DNA from: a virus
Virus record (IMG/VR): IMGVR_UViG_3300042562_002450
Span: 1-64,000 of that record
DNA length: 64,000 nt
Direction: 5' to 3' (one strand)
The position numbers were made by a program, and so were the translations under genes. Each line of letters opens with the position of its first letter. Within the stretch, counting starts at the first letter, position 1. The notes under the pieces were generated by a model. That model searched no databases. It had not been told where the DNA came from and worked only from the letters and a program-made list of their open reading frames with translations. Below, piece after piece: positions 58,396 through 64,000 of the stretch.

Positions 58396-58655
58396 TGAAA
58401 AAAATATTACTCTATGTGTTTTTGATAGTTATATCTGATCCATATAGAGGAATTAACTATAATCAAATTAATGTCTATGATGTGAATTACTGTAGTAATT
58501 ATTGCTATAACCAAAACGATAAAGACTATGCATATTTTGACAATGAAGATGTTGAAGAAATAGAAGATGACTATAGAGATGGAGAGGACTCAGAAGATTC
58601 AGAAGACAATATGCCTTTAATCTTTAATCTTGACGATTGGTTGAAAAAAAAATAA
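58395..58655 (+). CDS. Acidic secreted or membrane-anchored protein, 86 aa
   Basis: An N-terminal hydrophobic stretch (MKKILLYVFLIVISD) looks like a signal or anchor. The rest is tyrosine- and asparagine-rich, then highly acidic (EEIEDDYRDGEDSEDSED). It shares one base with the previous gene. Confidence 0.55.
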   Translation: MKKILLYVFLIVISDPYRGINYNQINVYDVNYCSNYCYNQNDKDYAYFDNEDVEEIEDDYRDGEDSEDSEDNMPLIFNLDDWLKKK

Positions 58656-58729
58656 AATTCAGATGTATGGTTCAGACCGTCCACTAGATTTTATTCATAT
58701 TAGTCACATGAAAATACTTCTATGATTCT

Positions 58730-58803
58730 GGATTAGGTATCAGTTACTCTTAGGAATGACTAATCCTTTGGCTCGATAGCAGATATTAGATACCCACGCG
58801 AGC
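58730..58803 (+). other. Hairpins upstream of tRNA-Asp
   Basis: GGATTAG (58730-58736) pairs perfectly with CTAATCC (58760-58766), and GCTCG (58771-58775) with CGAGC (58799-58803). This 175-base gap has no gene. The elements are probably parts of the tRNA-Asp precursor or a small RNA. Confidence 0.45.
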
Positions 58804-58829
58804 GTCTGTAATAGAGCACTTTCAATTTT

Positions 58830-58906
58830 GGTCCCAGGGTCTGCTTGGTGAAGACGCCGGCCTGTCACGCTGGAGATGCCCGGTTCGAATCCGGGTGGGA
58901 CCGCCA
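58830..58906 (+). tRNA. tRNA-Asp (GTC)
   Basis: Cloverleaf with acceptor GGTCCCA and 3' TGGGACC, anticodon stem CCGGC/GCTGG around CTGTCAC, T stem CCCGG/CCGGG with TTCGAAT, and CCA at 58904-58906. Reads GAC and GAT. Confidence 0.95.
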
Positions 58907-58922
58907 TTTTTTAAAGGTATTA

Positions 58923-59132
58923 ATGAAACACATAGATGGTAAAGTTAGAATCCTTCACACTGAAGGAGCAGATGTAATTCTTAAAACTGATTCAGGTTTT
59001 AAATTTCCAGTTCCACTTAATGTTATCATTGGTCTTTTAGATAAAGGCTATGAAGCAATTACTTACAAGAGCTATATAAGAAAAGAATTAATTAAATTAA
59101 ATGTTTTTACCCCACCAGCAGATTTAGTATAA
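58923..59132 (+). CDS. Hypothetical protein, 69 aa
   Basis: ATG 58923 with AAAGGTATTA upstream is used; the longer frame runs back through the tRNA and is not credible. The protein is beta-rich and basic. Not recognised. Confidence 0.6.
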   Translation: MKHIDGKVRILHTEGADVILKTDSGFKFPVPLNVIIGLLDKGYEAITYKSYIRKELIKLNVFTPPADLV

Positions 59133-59162
59133 TCTAAATCAAATAAAAAAAAAGGACTAGAA

Positions 59163-60032
59163 ATGAAAAAGACTTTATGTCTATTGCTATTGCTATGTAG
59201 TATGTTTGCTTTCGGAACTACAAAGCAAGTAGATGTCATCTACGGAAAAGATAACAGAAAAGATCTCTATGAAGTTACATCAGAGTTATATCTTGAGCTA
59301 GCAAGAAGCACAGCAGGAATGATCTCTCATAGTGCAATTCAACCATTAGCTAATGAGACTTACAAGATTTCAGGAGATCCACTTACTTCTCGTGGTATCT
59401 GTGCTAAAGAAAAATTCTCAAATCAAATCTCAGCTGCTAACTGCTCTGGTTTTTTAGTTGGAGAAGACCTCCTTGCTACTGCTGGTCATTGTATTAGAAA
59501 TGCTACAGACTGTGCATCTTATTCTTGGGTCTTTGATTATGCTTTAACTAGTTCCTCTCAAAAAGAAATTACAGTTCCAAAGAGTAGTATCTACAAATGC
59601 AAAGAAGTCATTAGAACAATTGTGAATCCAACAGATATGATGGATTATGCATTAATTAGACTAGATCGAAAAGCTACAAATCGAAAGCCACTTGAATTTA
59701 GAAAAGCAGGTAGCCCAAAAGTTGGAGACAATCTAGTTGTTATTGGATGCCCTACTGGTATACCCCTTAAAGTTGCAGATGCTGCAAAAGTAAGATCTTT
59801 AAAAGGAACCCACTTTGTTACAAACCTAGATACTTATGGTGGCAATTCTGGTTCTCCTGTCTTCAATGCTGATACTGGTTTAGTAGAAGGCATTTTGGTT
59901 CGTGGTGAAACAGACTACGTTAGAGACCCTTCTGGTTGTGCAGTCTCAAATGTTTGTGCAGATACAGGATGTCGCGGTGAAGATGTAAGCTATTCAAATG
60001 ATCTTAAGAATTTAATTAAGAATACAAAGTAA
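59163..60032 (+). CDS. Secreted trypsin-like serine protease, 289 aa
   Basis: AAGGACTAGAA precedes the ATG. A signal peptide covers about residues 1-19. The triad is clear: H109 in TAGHC, D161 in DYALIRL, and S229 in GGNSGSP. Several cysteine pairs suggest disulfides. It should act in the periplasm or outside the cell, and may cut envelope or surface proteins. Such proteases are rare in phages. Confidence 0.9.
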   Translation: MKKTLCLLLLLCSMFAFGTTKQVDVIYGKDNRKDLYEVTSELYLELARSTAGMISHSAIQPLANETYKISGDPLTSRGICAKEKFSNQISAANCSGFLVGEDLLATAGHCIRNATDCASYSWVFDYALTSSSQKEITVPKSSIYKCKEVIRTIVNPTDMMDYALIRLDRKATNRKPLEFRKAGSPKVGDNLVVIGCPTGIPLKVADAAKVRSLKGTHFVTNLDTYGGNSGSPVFNADTGLVEGILVRGETDYVRDPSGCAVSNVCADTGCRGEDVSYSNDLKNLIKNTK

Positions 60033-60041
60033 AGAGGCTAT

Positions 60042-60740
60042 ATGTTAAATGAAAATGACTTAGAAATAGAAATCAATAATGCTTTTAATAGTAAAGAAAA
60101 CCTCAGACCTAAAGTCGAGTCTATGTTTGCTATGCAAGATGCATTAAATACTCTAATTGATCCTGATTGGACTTCTCATCAACATTGGGACTTTCAACGT
60201 GCGACTATGGTTGAACTTGTAGAGCTAATGGATCATTATGGTTATAAGTGGTGGAAGAAACAAGAACCTAACTTAGAGCAATGTAAGTTAGAAATTATCG
60301 ATATTGCTCACTTTCATATTTCTTATCTTATTCAGAAATCAATAAGAGAAGGAAATCAATATGACTTTTGTGTTGATGACTTTTTAAGTAAACTTACACC
60401 TATTCAGTATGAAATTAATCCTGAAGTTGTTCGTAGTGTTATTGATGAAGCGGTTTACTTTGCTTCGGTTAAAGAGTTTAGTACAGAAGTCTTAGCTCTT
60501 CTTATGAATGTCTTTGAAATTACGCCTGAAGTATTATGTAATCATTACATTGTAAAGAATACATTAAATATTTTTAGAGCCAAAAATGGATATAAATCAG
60601 GAAGCTATATTAAGACATGGAATGGTAAAGAAGATAATGAAGTATTGCTAGAAGTTTATTCAACAACGAATCAATCTTCTTCAACTCTTGCTGATGATCT
60701 TTATTCTAAACTTGAGGAAGCTTACAAAGAAGTAGCATAA
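60042..60740 (+). CDS. Dimeric dUTPase-like (MazG-related), 232 aa
   Basis: The pattern MFAMQDALN, then DFQRATMVELVELMDHYGYKWWKK, then LEIIDIAHFHIS matches dimeric all-alpha dUTPases, which have acidic metal-binding helices. It should hydrolyse dUTP or dUDP and feed dUMP to ThyA. The C-terminal third includes a second helical repeat, also as in the family. Confidence 0.85.
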   Translation: MLNENDLEIEINNAFNSKENLRPKVESMFAMQDALNTLIDPDWTSHQHWDFQRATMVELVELMDHYGYKWWKKQEPNLEQCKLEIIDIAHFHISYLIQKSIREGNQYDFCVDDFLSKLTPIQYEINPEVVRSVIDEAVYFASVKEFSTEVLALLMNVFEITPEVLCNHYIVKNTLNIFRAKNGYKSGSYIKTWNGKEDNEVLLEVYSTTNQSSSTLADDLYSKLEEAYKEVA

Positions 60741-60742
60741 GT

Positions 60743-61318
60743 ATGTTCTATCTTTTAGATAATCTTTTCAATAAAGAAGAAGCAAGTGTAATAATAAAAG
60801 AACATTGTGGAGAAGGGAACATTGGGAATAATGAAATCCTAACTTCACAAATTATTTTAAATACTCCACTTGATATTTTGTTAAAGAAACTTAATATTCA
60901 TTTTAAGGATTTAAAATCTGATATTAAAAGAGAGATGTACTACGATAAAGTAATAGCAATAAAGAATCCAAATACAGAAGGGCAAACTCACCCTATGCAT
61001 TTTGATCAATCTGTTAGTCTATATCCTAATGAAGTAGCACTCTCTGCTTTTGTATCTTTAGTCTACTTATCGGGTAGCGAAGACTTTAAGGGTGGACAAC
61101 TCTATTTTCCTTTTCAAAAAAAGATTATAGAACCAGAGGTAGGAAGGATGATTACTTTCCCATCTGGACCACTTTACCCTCATAAGATTTTACCTTTTCA
61201 AGGAAATCCAAGATATCTATTAAGGATCTTTCACATCTTTAATTCTGAACTAGAAATTGATGATAGAGAAGATCTAACAACTGCACTACAAATTAAACAA
61301 GAGAAAAAAGAATTATGA
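60743..61318 (+). CDS. 2-oxoglutarate/Fe(II)-dependent oxygenase, 191 aa
   Basis: The 2OG-Fe(II) core is visible: HxD at H86/D88, then LVYLSGSEDFKGGQLYFP, then the third ligand H147 and the 2OG-binding R157. This is the prolyl-4-hydroxylase-like type. It could hydroxylate a protein or a base; next to dUTPase, a nucleotide-related role is conceivable but unproven. Confidence 0.85.
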   Translation: MFYLLDNLFNKEEASVIIKEHCGEGNIGNNEILTSQIILNTPLDILLKKLNIHFKDLKSDIKREMYYDKVIAIKNPNTEGQTHPMHFDQSVSLYPNEVALSAFVSLVYLSGSEDFKGGQLYFPFQKKIIEPEVGRMITFPSGPLYPHKILPFQGNPRYLLRIFHIFNSELEIDDREDLTTALQIKQEKKEL

Positions 61319-61581
61319 AAAATCTAATTATTGCCTTTATTGCCTTTGTTGCTTTTAGTACTTACGCAAGCACAGCAGCAATTCCAGTTCAGTGTCGAAT
61401 GAATCTAAGATACGGTGGTATCTTTTATGTTCAATGTCCACGAACAATGGTAGCTCAGGGAACTGACATCTGGATTAGTCCAGGTCCATATCCTAATGCT
61501 CAAGTAAGAGTGCAATGTGCAATACCTGAAATTGTTTGTAATGATTTAACTAAAAAAGATTTGCAAAACAAAAGAAACTAG
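61315..61581 (+). CDS. Small secreted protein, 88 aa
   Basis: A Sec signal peptide (MKNLIIAFIAFVAFSTYAS) is followed by a small domain with four cysteines, probably forming two disulfides. It overlaps the oxygenase gene by four bases. Function unknown. Confidence 0.65.
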   Translation: MKNLIIAFIAFVAFSTYASTAAIPVQCRMNLRYGGIFYVQCPRTMVAQGTDIWISPGPYPNAQVRVQCAIPEIVCNDLTKKDLQNKRN

Positions 61582-61704
61582 TTTAATATATTCTTTATGA
61601 ACAAATCACATACACAATCGCAGATCTATTCGGATAATACTGATTATCAATCTGGGGTAAAGTTGTTTGTTTAGAACTAGAATATAAAACAAAAAACTAA
61701 CAAG

Positions 61705-61733
61705 AACCCAGAATAAAATCTGGGTTTTTTTTT
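61705..61733 (+). terminator. Strong terminator before tRNA-Ser
   Basis: Stem AACCCAGA/TCTGGGTT with an ATAAAA loop and nine T. It closes the nucleotide-metabolism unit. The 123 bases between the last gene and this element show no other feature. Confidence 0.92.
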
Positions 61734-61742
61734 GCTTAAAGC

Positions 61743-61832
61743 GGAAGATTGGCCGAGTGGTTTAAGGCAGCAGTTTTGAAAACTGCCATCGGTGAAAGCC
61801 GGTCCTGGGTTCAAATCCTAGATCTTCCGCCA
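61743..61832 (+). tRNA. tRNA-Ser (TGA)
   Basis: Acceptor GGAAGAT/ATCTTCC, anticodon stem GCAGT/ACTGC around TTTGAAA, a long variable arm (ATCGGTGAAAGCCGGT region), a T arm with TTCAAAT, discriminator G and CCA at 61830-61832. It reads UCA and neighbouring serine codons. Confidence 0.95.
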
Positions 61833-61835
61833 TTG

Positions 61836-61902
61836 TTTAACTTGTCACATATGATTAATTAAGGCTGTTTTTGGCTTTAACTTGTCATATATGCTTAATT
61901 AA
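61836..61902 (+). repeat. Two tandem 27-bp repeats
   Basis: Two 27-bp copies starting TTTAACTTGTCA begin at 61836 and 61876, exactly 40 bases apart, and differ at two positions. Each ends in TTAATTAA. They lie directly between tRNA-Ser and the gene at 61913, and could be paired promoter or operator elements. Confidence 0.6.
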
Positions 61903-61912
61903 TAAAGGTATT

Positions 61913-62086
61913 ATGATTAGATTTCAAAAGATTAAAGACAAGGATAATGAGTTTGATAATACCGATGTTTTAATAGAAACAATATCTATAACTGTAACTG
62001 ACCTTTTAGAAGACTTTAAGCATTTTTTAAATGCTTGTGGTTATATTATTAATGGGACTTTAGTAGTTGAACCAGATGAAGAATAA
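61913..62086 (+). CDS. Hypothetical acidic protein, 57 aa
   Basis: ATG 61913 follows AAAGGTATT. It is an acidic protein of mixed structure. The longer upstream frame crosses the repeats and is not used. Not recognised. Confidence 0.6.
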   Translation: MIRFQKIKDKDNEFDNTDVLIETISITVTDLLEDFKHFLNACGYIINGTLVVEPDEE

Positions 62087-62173
62087 ATAAAAACAAGGAA
62101 TAAATTATGTTTATAAATTGTAAAAGTTGGAGAACAGGTGTTGATTAAGTAACTTATTACTTAGGAGACAGAC

Positions 62174-62725
62174 ATGTGGATCAACACAGAAGATTACTGC
62201 AGTGATAAGCAGTATAAAAAAATTCAAGAAACTTGGATCAAACATTACCAAGCTGAATTAGAGAAGAGATCCTATTACGAATCTTCTCATGTTCGCTTTG
62301 TAAGAATTCAAGAGTTATATTTTGATGGCAGAATGCGTAAGCGTCTTGAGCTAATGGATTTTAAACAATTCCAAAAGCGGCTGACAAGAAATGAATACAA
62401 CTATTATTACTATAAACGTTGGAATCATAATTGCTTACGTAACCACATTAAATATAATGTACATGGTAGAAAACATCCGGTTGATTATTCTGAAAAGAAA
62501 ATTTTAACGGAAGATCAAATTGCAAAACGTGAGTGGCGCAATAAAGTTAAAGATCCTAGAGATCAGAAGTTTCCGAAGAACTATCGTGGAGCTGTTTCAG
62601 CTTTTAAGCATGACACAAGAAGACTACATAGAGCTTTTGAAAAGCACTGTTTGGTAAATAACCAAGTTGACAAGCTTCATCAACGCACTTGGAAACAAAT
62701 GGCTGATTGGTGGAGTTATGATTAA
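62174..62725 (+). CDS. Hypothetical basic protein, 183 aa
   Basis: ACTTAGGAGACAGAC precedes the ATG. It is highly basic and rich in tyrosine and arginine, suggesting nucleic-acid binding. No domain is recognised. An AT-rich 87-base spacer lies before it. Confidence 0.6.
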   Translation: MWINTEDYCSDKQYKKIQETWIKHYQAELEKRSYYESSHVRFVRIQELYFDGRMRKRLELMDFKQFQKRLTRNEYNYYYYKRWNHNCLRNHIKYNVHGRKHPVDYSEKKILTEDQIAKREWRNKVKDPRDQKFPKNYRGAVSAFKHDTRRLHRAFEKHCLVNNQVDKLHQRTWKQMADWWSYD

Positions 62726-62734
62726 TAAAAAGAT

Positions 62735-62795
62735 AGTGTCACCTACGACGAGCCTCATCTTAGTGGCCGTGCCTAGTGGTGAGTGAGGGGACGCT
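62735..62795 (+). other. Small structured element before tRNA-Gln
   Basis: AGTGTC (62735-62740) pairs with GACGCT (62790-62795), with CCTCA/TGAGG inside. GC-rich for the window and gene-free. Possibly a processing signal or a small RNA. Confidence 0.4.
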
Positions 62796-62812
62796 GCAGC
62801 GAACATATAAAT

Positions 62813-62890
62813 AGGGGTATCGGCAAGTTGGCTTAAGCCAGTGGATTTTGATTCCACGATTCGGTGGTTCAAATCCATCTACCCCTACCA
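62813..62890 (+). tRNA. tRNA-Gln (TTG)
   Basis: Acceptor AGGGGTA/TACCCCT, D stem GGC/GCC, anticodon stem GTGGA/TCCAC around TTTTGAT, T arm GGTGG/CCATC with TTCAAAT, discriminator A and CCA at 62888-62890. It closely follows the usual bacterial tRNA-Gln layout. Confidence 0.95.
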
Positions 62891-62892
62891 AT

Positions 62893-62978
62893 GGTGTGGT
62901 ATGCAAGTGGTTAAAGCGCGCAGACTGTAAATCTGTTCTCTTCGGGGTTCGTAGGTTCAAATCCTACCCGCACCACCA
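62893..62978 (+). tRNA. tRNA-Tyr (GTA)
   Basis: Acceptor GGTGTGG/CCGCACC, anticodon stem GCAGA/TCTGT around CTGTAAA, long variable arm, T stem GTAGG/CCTAC with TTCAAAT, CCA at 62976-62978. It begins two bases after tRNA-Gln, so the two are processed from one transcript. Confidence 0.95.
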
Positions 62979-62998
62979 TTCTCTAAAGGAGATAAGTT

Positions 62999-63343
62999 AT
63001 GTTGAAACAAGAATATATTTACAATGCTTTAATTACAAATGTTGTAGACGGTGATACAGTGGATCTAATGGTCGACTTGGGCTTCGGGACATATCGACAA
63101 GACAGATTTAGATTAGCAAGAATCAATACTGCTGAATTAAACTCTAAAATTGAAGATGAAAAAAAGCTTGCACAAGATGCTAAGAATTGGATGATGGCTT
63201 TTCTTAATCAGAAAGTTATATTTAAAAGTATGAGAAAAGATAAGTATGGAAGATACTTAGCTGAATTATATTTACCAGATCAAACAGTATCTCTTAATCA
63301 AAGACTTATTGATAGTGGACTAGCTCAATTATATATAGGCTAA
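62999..63343 (+). CDS. Staphylococcal-nuclease-like thermonuclease, 114 aa
   Basis: AAAGGAGATAAGTT precedes the ATG. The SNase core is visible: VVDGDTVDLMVDLGFGTYRQDRFRLARINTAE, then DKYGRYLAELY. It should cut DNA or RNA with calcium. No signal peptide is present. The loop before the third catalytic region is short. Confidence 0.9.
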   Translation: MLKQEYIYNALITNVVDGDTVDLMVDLGFGTYRQDRFRLARINTAELNSKIEDEKKLAQDAKNWMMAFLNQKVIFKSMRKDKYGRYLAELYLPDQTVSLNQRLIDSGLAQLYIG

Positions 63344-63394
63344 CAGGGCGCAGGCTCAAAACCTGTATATCCGAACATTTTATAAAAGGAAAGT

Positions 63395-64000
63395 ATGAGC
63401 GAAAAATTAGTTATCAAAGTTAATAAACAGGATGGATTCAGTGATGAGCAATTTAAAAAATACTTAAATGCTATTGAGCTAACTCAGAAAGTTATTAATG
63501 CAAAACGCTTTGAAGAAAAGCTAATGAAATTAAAACTTACTAATACTAATGGATTAACAAATGAAGAAATTTTTAGTAAAATGAGATCAGGTGCTGAAAA
63601 TCTTGATCCTGTAGTGGATAATGAGGTTGATGTTTTTATAACTATGTATTATAAAAATAACAGTACTGTTGGATATACATTTCCTTCAGTTAAGGATACG
63701 TGGGTTAATAGCAAGTTCTTTAACTCATATGAGCCTGCTGATATAGGTTGTAACTTGATTCATGAATGGTTACATAAGCTTGGGTTCGATCATGCTTCTG
63801 CCAAGGAACATACAAGTGTTCCTTACGCAGTAGGGTATTTGGTTGAAGAGTGCATTAGAGAAATGGAGAAAAGTCCTCATCTTTATGATGATGAAATTTC
63901 GCCTCCAGTTTCTAGTCCAGAGACTAAGCCATTACCTACTCCTCTTCCTGAACCTGTGCCAGAACCTGAACAAGTTAAGAAGAAAGTATGTAAAAGATTA
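63395..64000 (+). CDS. Putative metzincin-type metallopeptidase (3' truncated)
   Basis: AAAAGGAAAGT precedes the ATG; the frame is open to the right edge (202 codons). The motif HEWLHKLGFDH at residues 123-133 fits HExxHxxGxxH, the metzincin zinc site. A proline- and glutamate-rich linker occupies residues about 168-192, so a further domain probably follows outside the window. There is no signal peptide at the N-terminus. Confidence 0.75.
   Translation, partial: MSEKLVIKVNKQDGFSDEQFKKYLNAIELTQKVINAKRFEEKLMKLKLTNTNGLTNEEIFSKMRSGAENLDPVVDNEVDVFITMYYKNNSTVGYTFPSVKDTWVNSKFFNSYEPADIGCNLIHEWLHKLGFDHASAKEHTSVPYAVGYLVEECIREMEKSPHLYDDEISPPVSSPETKPLPTPLPEPVPEPEQVKKKVCKRL

Noticed and set aside
62107-62148. 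13-codon frame with a good ribosome-binding site
   Set aside because: Too short to support as a gene; could be a leader peptide, but there is no other evidence.
63346-63375. Sequence resembling a tRNA-Leu anticodon arm (GCAGG-CTCAAAA-CCTGT)
   Set aside because: No acceptor, D or T arm can be drawn around it; it is at best a tRNA fragment or coincidence.
1-64000. CRISPR arrays or insertion sequences
   Set aside because: No regularly spaced repeat-spacer pattern and no transposase-like protein or terminal inverted repeat was seen; repeats found are limited to two or three copies.

Overview
The window looks like the early/middle region of a large, AT-rich (about one-third GC by eye) tailed-phage genome. 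Nearly all genes lie on the + strand, are short and tightly packed (many ATGA or TGATG overlaps), and sit among a replication and nucleotide-metabolism set: RecA, DNA polymerase III alpha, ATP-dependent ligase, primase-helicase, RusA-like resolvase, RNR, ThyA, dUTPase. There are also tRNAs and many small zinc-ribbon proteins. A phage-like megaplasmid cannot be excluded because no virion gene is recognisable. Sec signal peptides, lipoboxes and an EndA-type nuclease suggest a Gram-negative host. I cannot name the host from sequence alone.

Layout. 1-1.9 kb: very T-rich small genes, including a stand-alone response-regulator receiver, closed by two hairpin terminators. 1.9-2.1 kb: three copies of a GC-rich repeat. 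2.1-9.3 kb: lytic transglycosylase, phosphoesterase, Nudix, thioredoxin, small zinc proteins, tRNA-Met and two abnormal tRNA-like genes. 9.3-20 kb: ClpX/HslU-like AAA+ ATPase, secreted proteins, minus-strand EndA nuclease, P-loop kinase, secreted metalloprotease, then GroES-GroEL. 21-28 kb: a PRTRC-type cassette (ubiquitin-like protein C, E2-like B, JAMM peptidase A, E1/ThiF), continuing directly into a retron-like reverse transcriptase, a SpoVG-like protein with an SSB-like tip, and a structured non-coding RNA. 28-37 kb: metallopeptidase, GIY-YIG-like protein, ClpP-like protease, RecA, tRNA-Arg, HU-like protein. 37.5-38 kb: GC-rich RNA and a terminator-like leader. 38-53 kb: spore-photoproduct-lyase homologue, a DNA polymerase III alpha split into two genes with a ligase between them, nucleases and primase-helicase. 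53-61 kb: NrdB, NrdA, ThyA, tRNA-Asp, secreted serine protease, dUTPase, 2OG-Fe oxygenase. 61-64 kb: tRNA-Ser, tRNA-Gln, tRNA-Tyr, thermonuclease and a partial HExxHxxGxxH protein.

How the parts work together. Thioredoxin, RNR, ThyA and dUTPase supply dNTPs. Primase-helicase, Pol III alpha, ligase, RecA and the resolvase replicate and recombine DNA. GroEL/GroES and the Clp-like proteins handle protein folding and turnover. The tRNAs read AT-rich codons. The most unusual part is the 21-28 kb block, where a ubiquitin-like conjugation set and a reverse transcriptase appear to share one transcription unit. Several intergenic regions are conspicuously GC-rich and foldable, and are the best candidates for uncharacterised RNAs.
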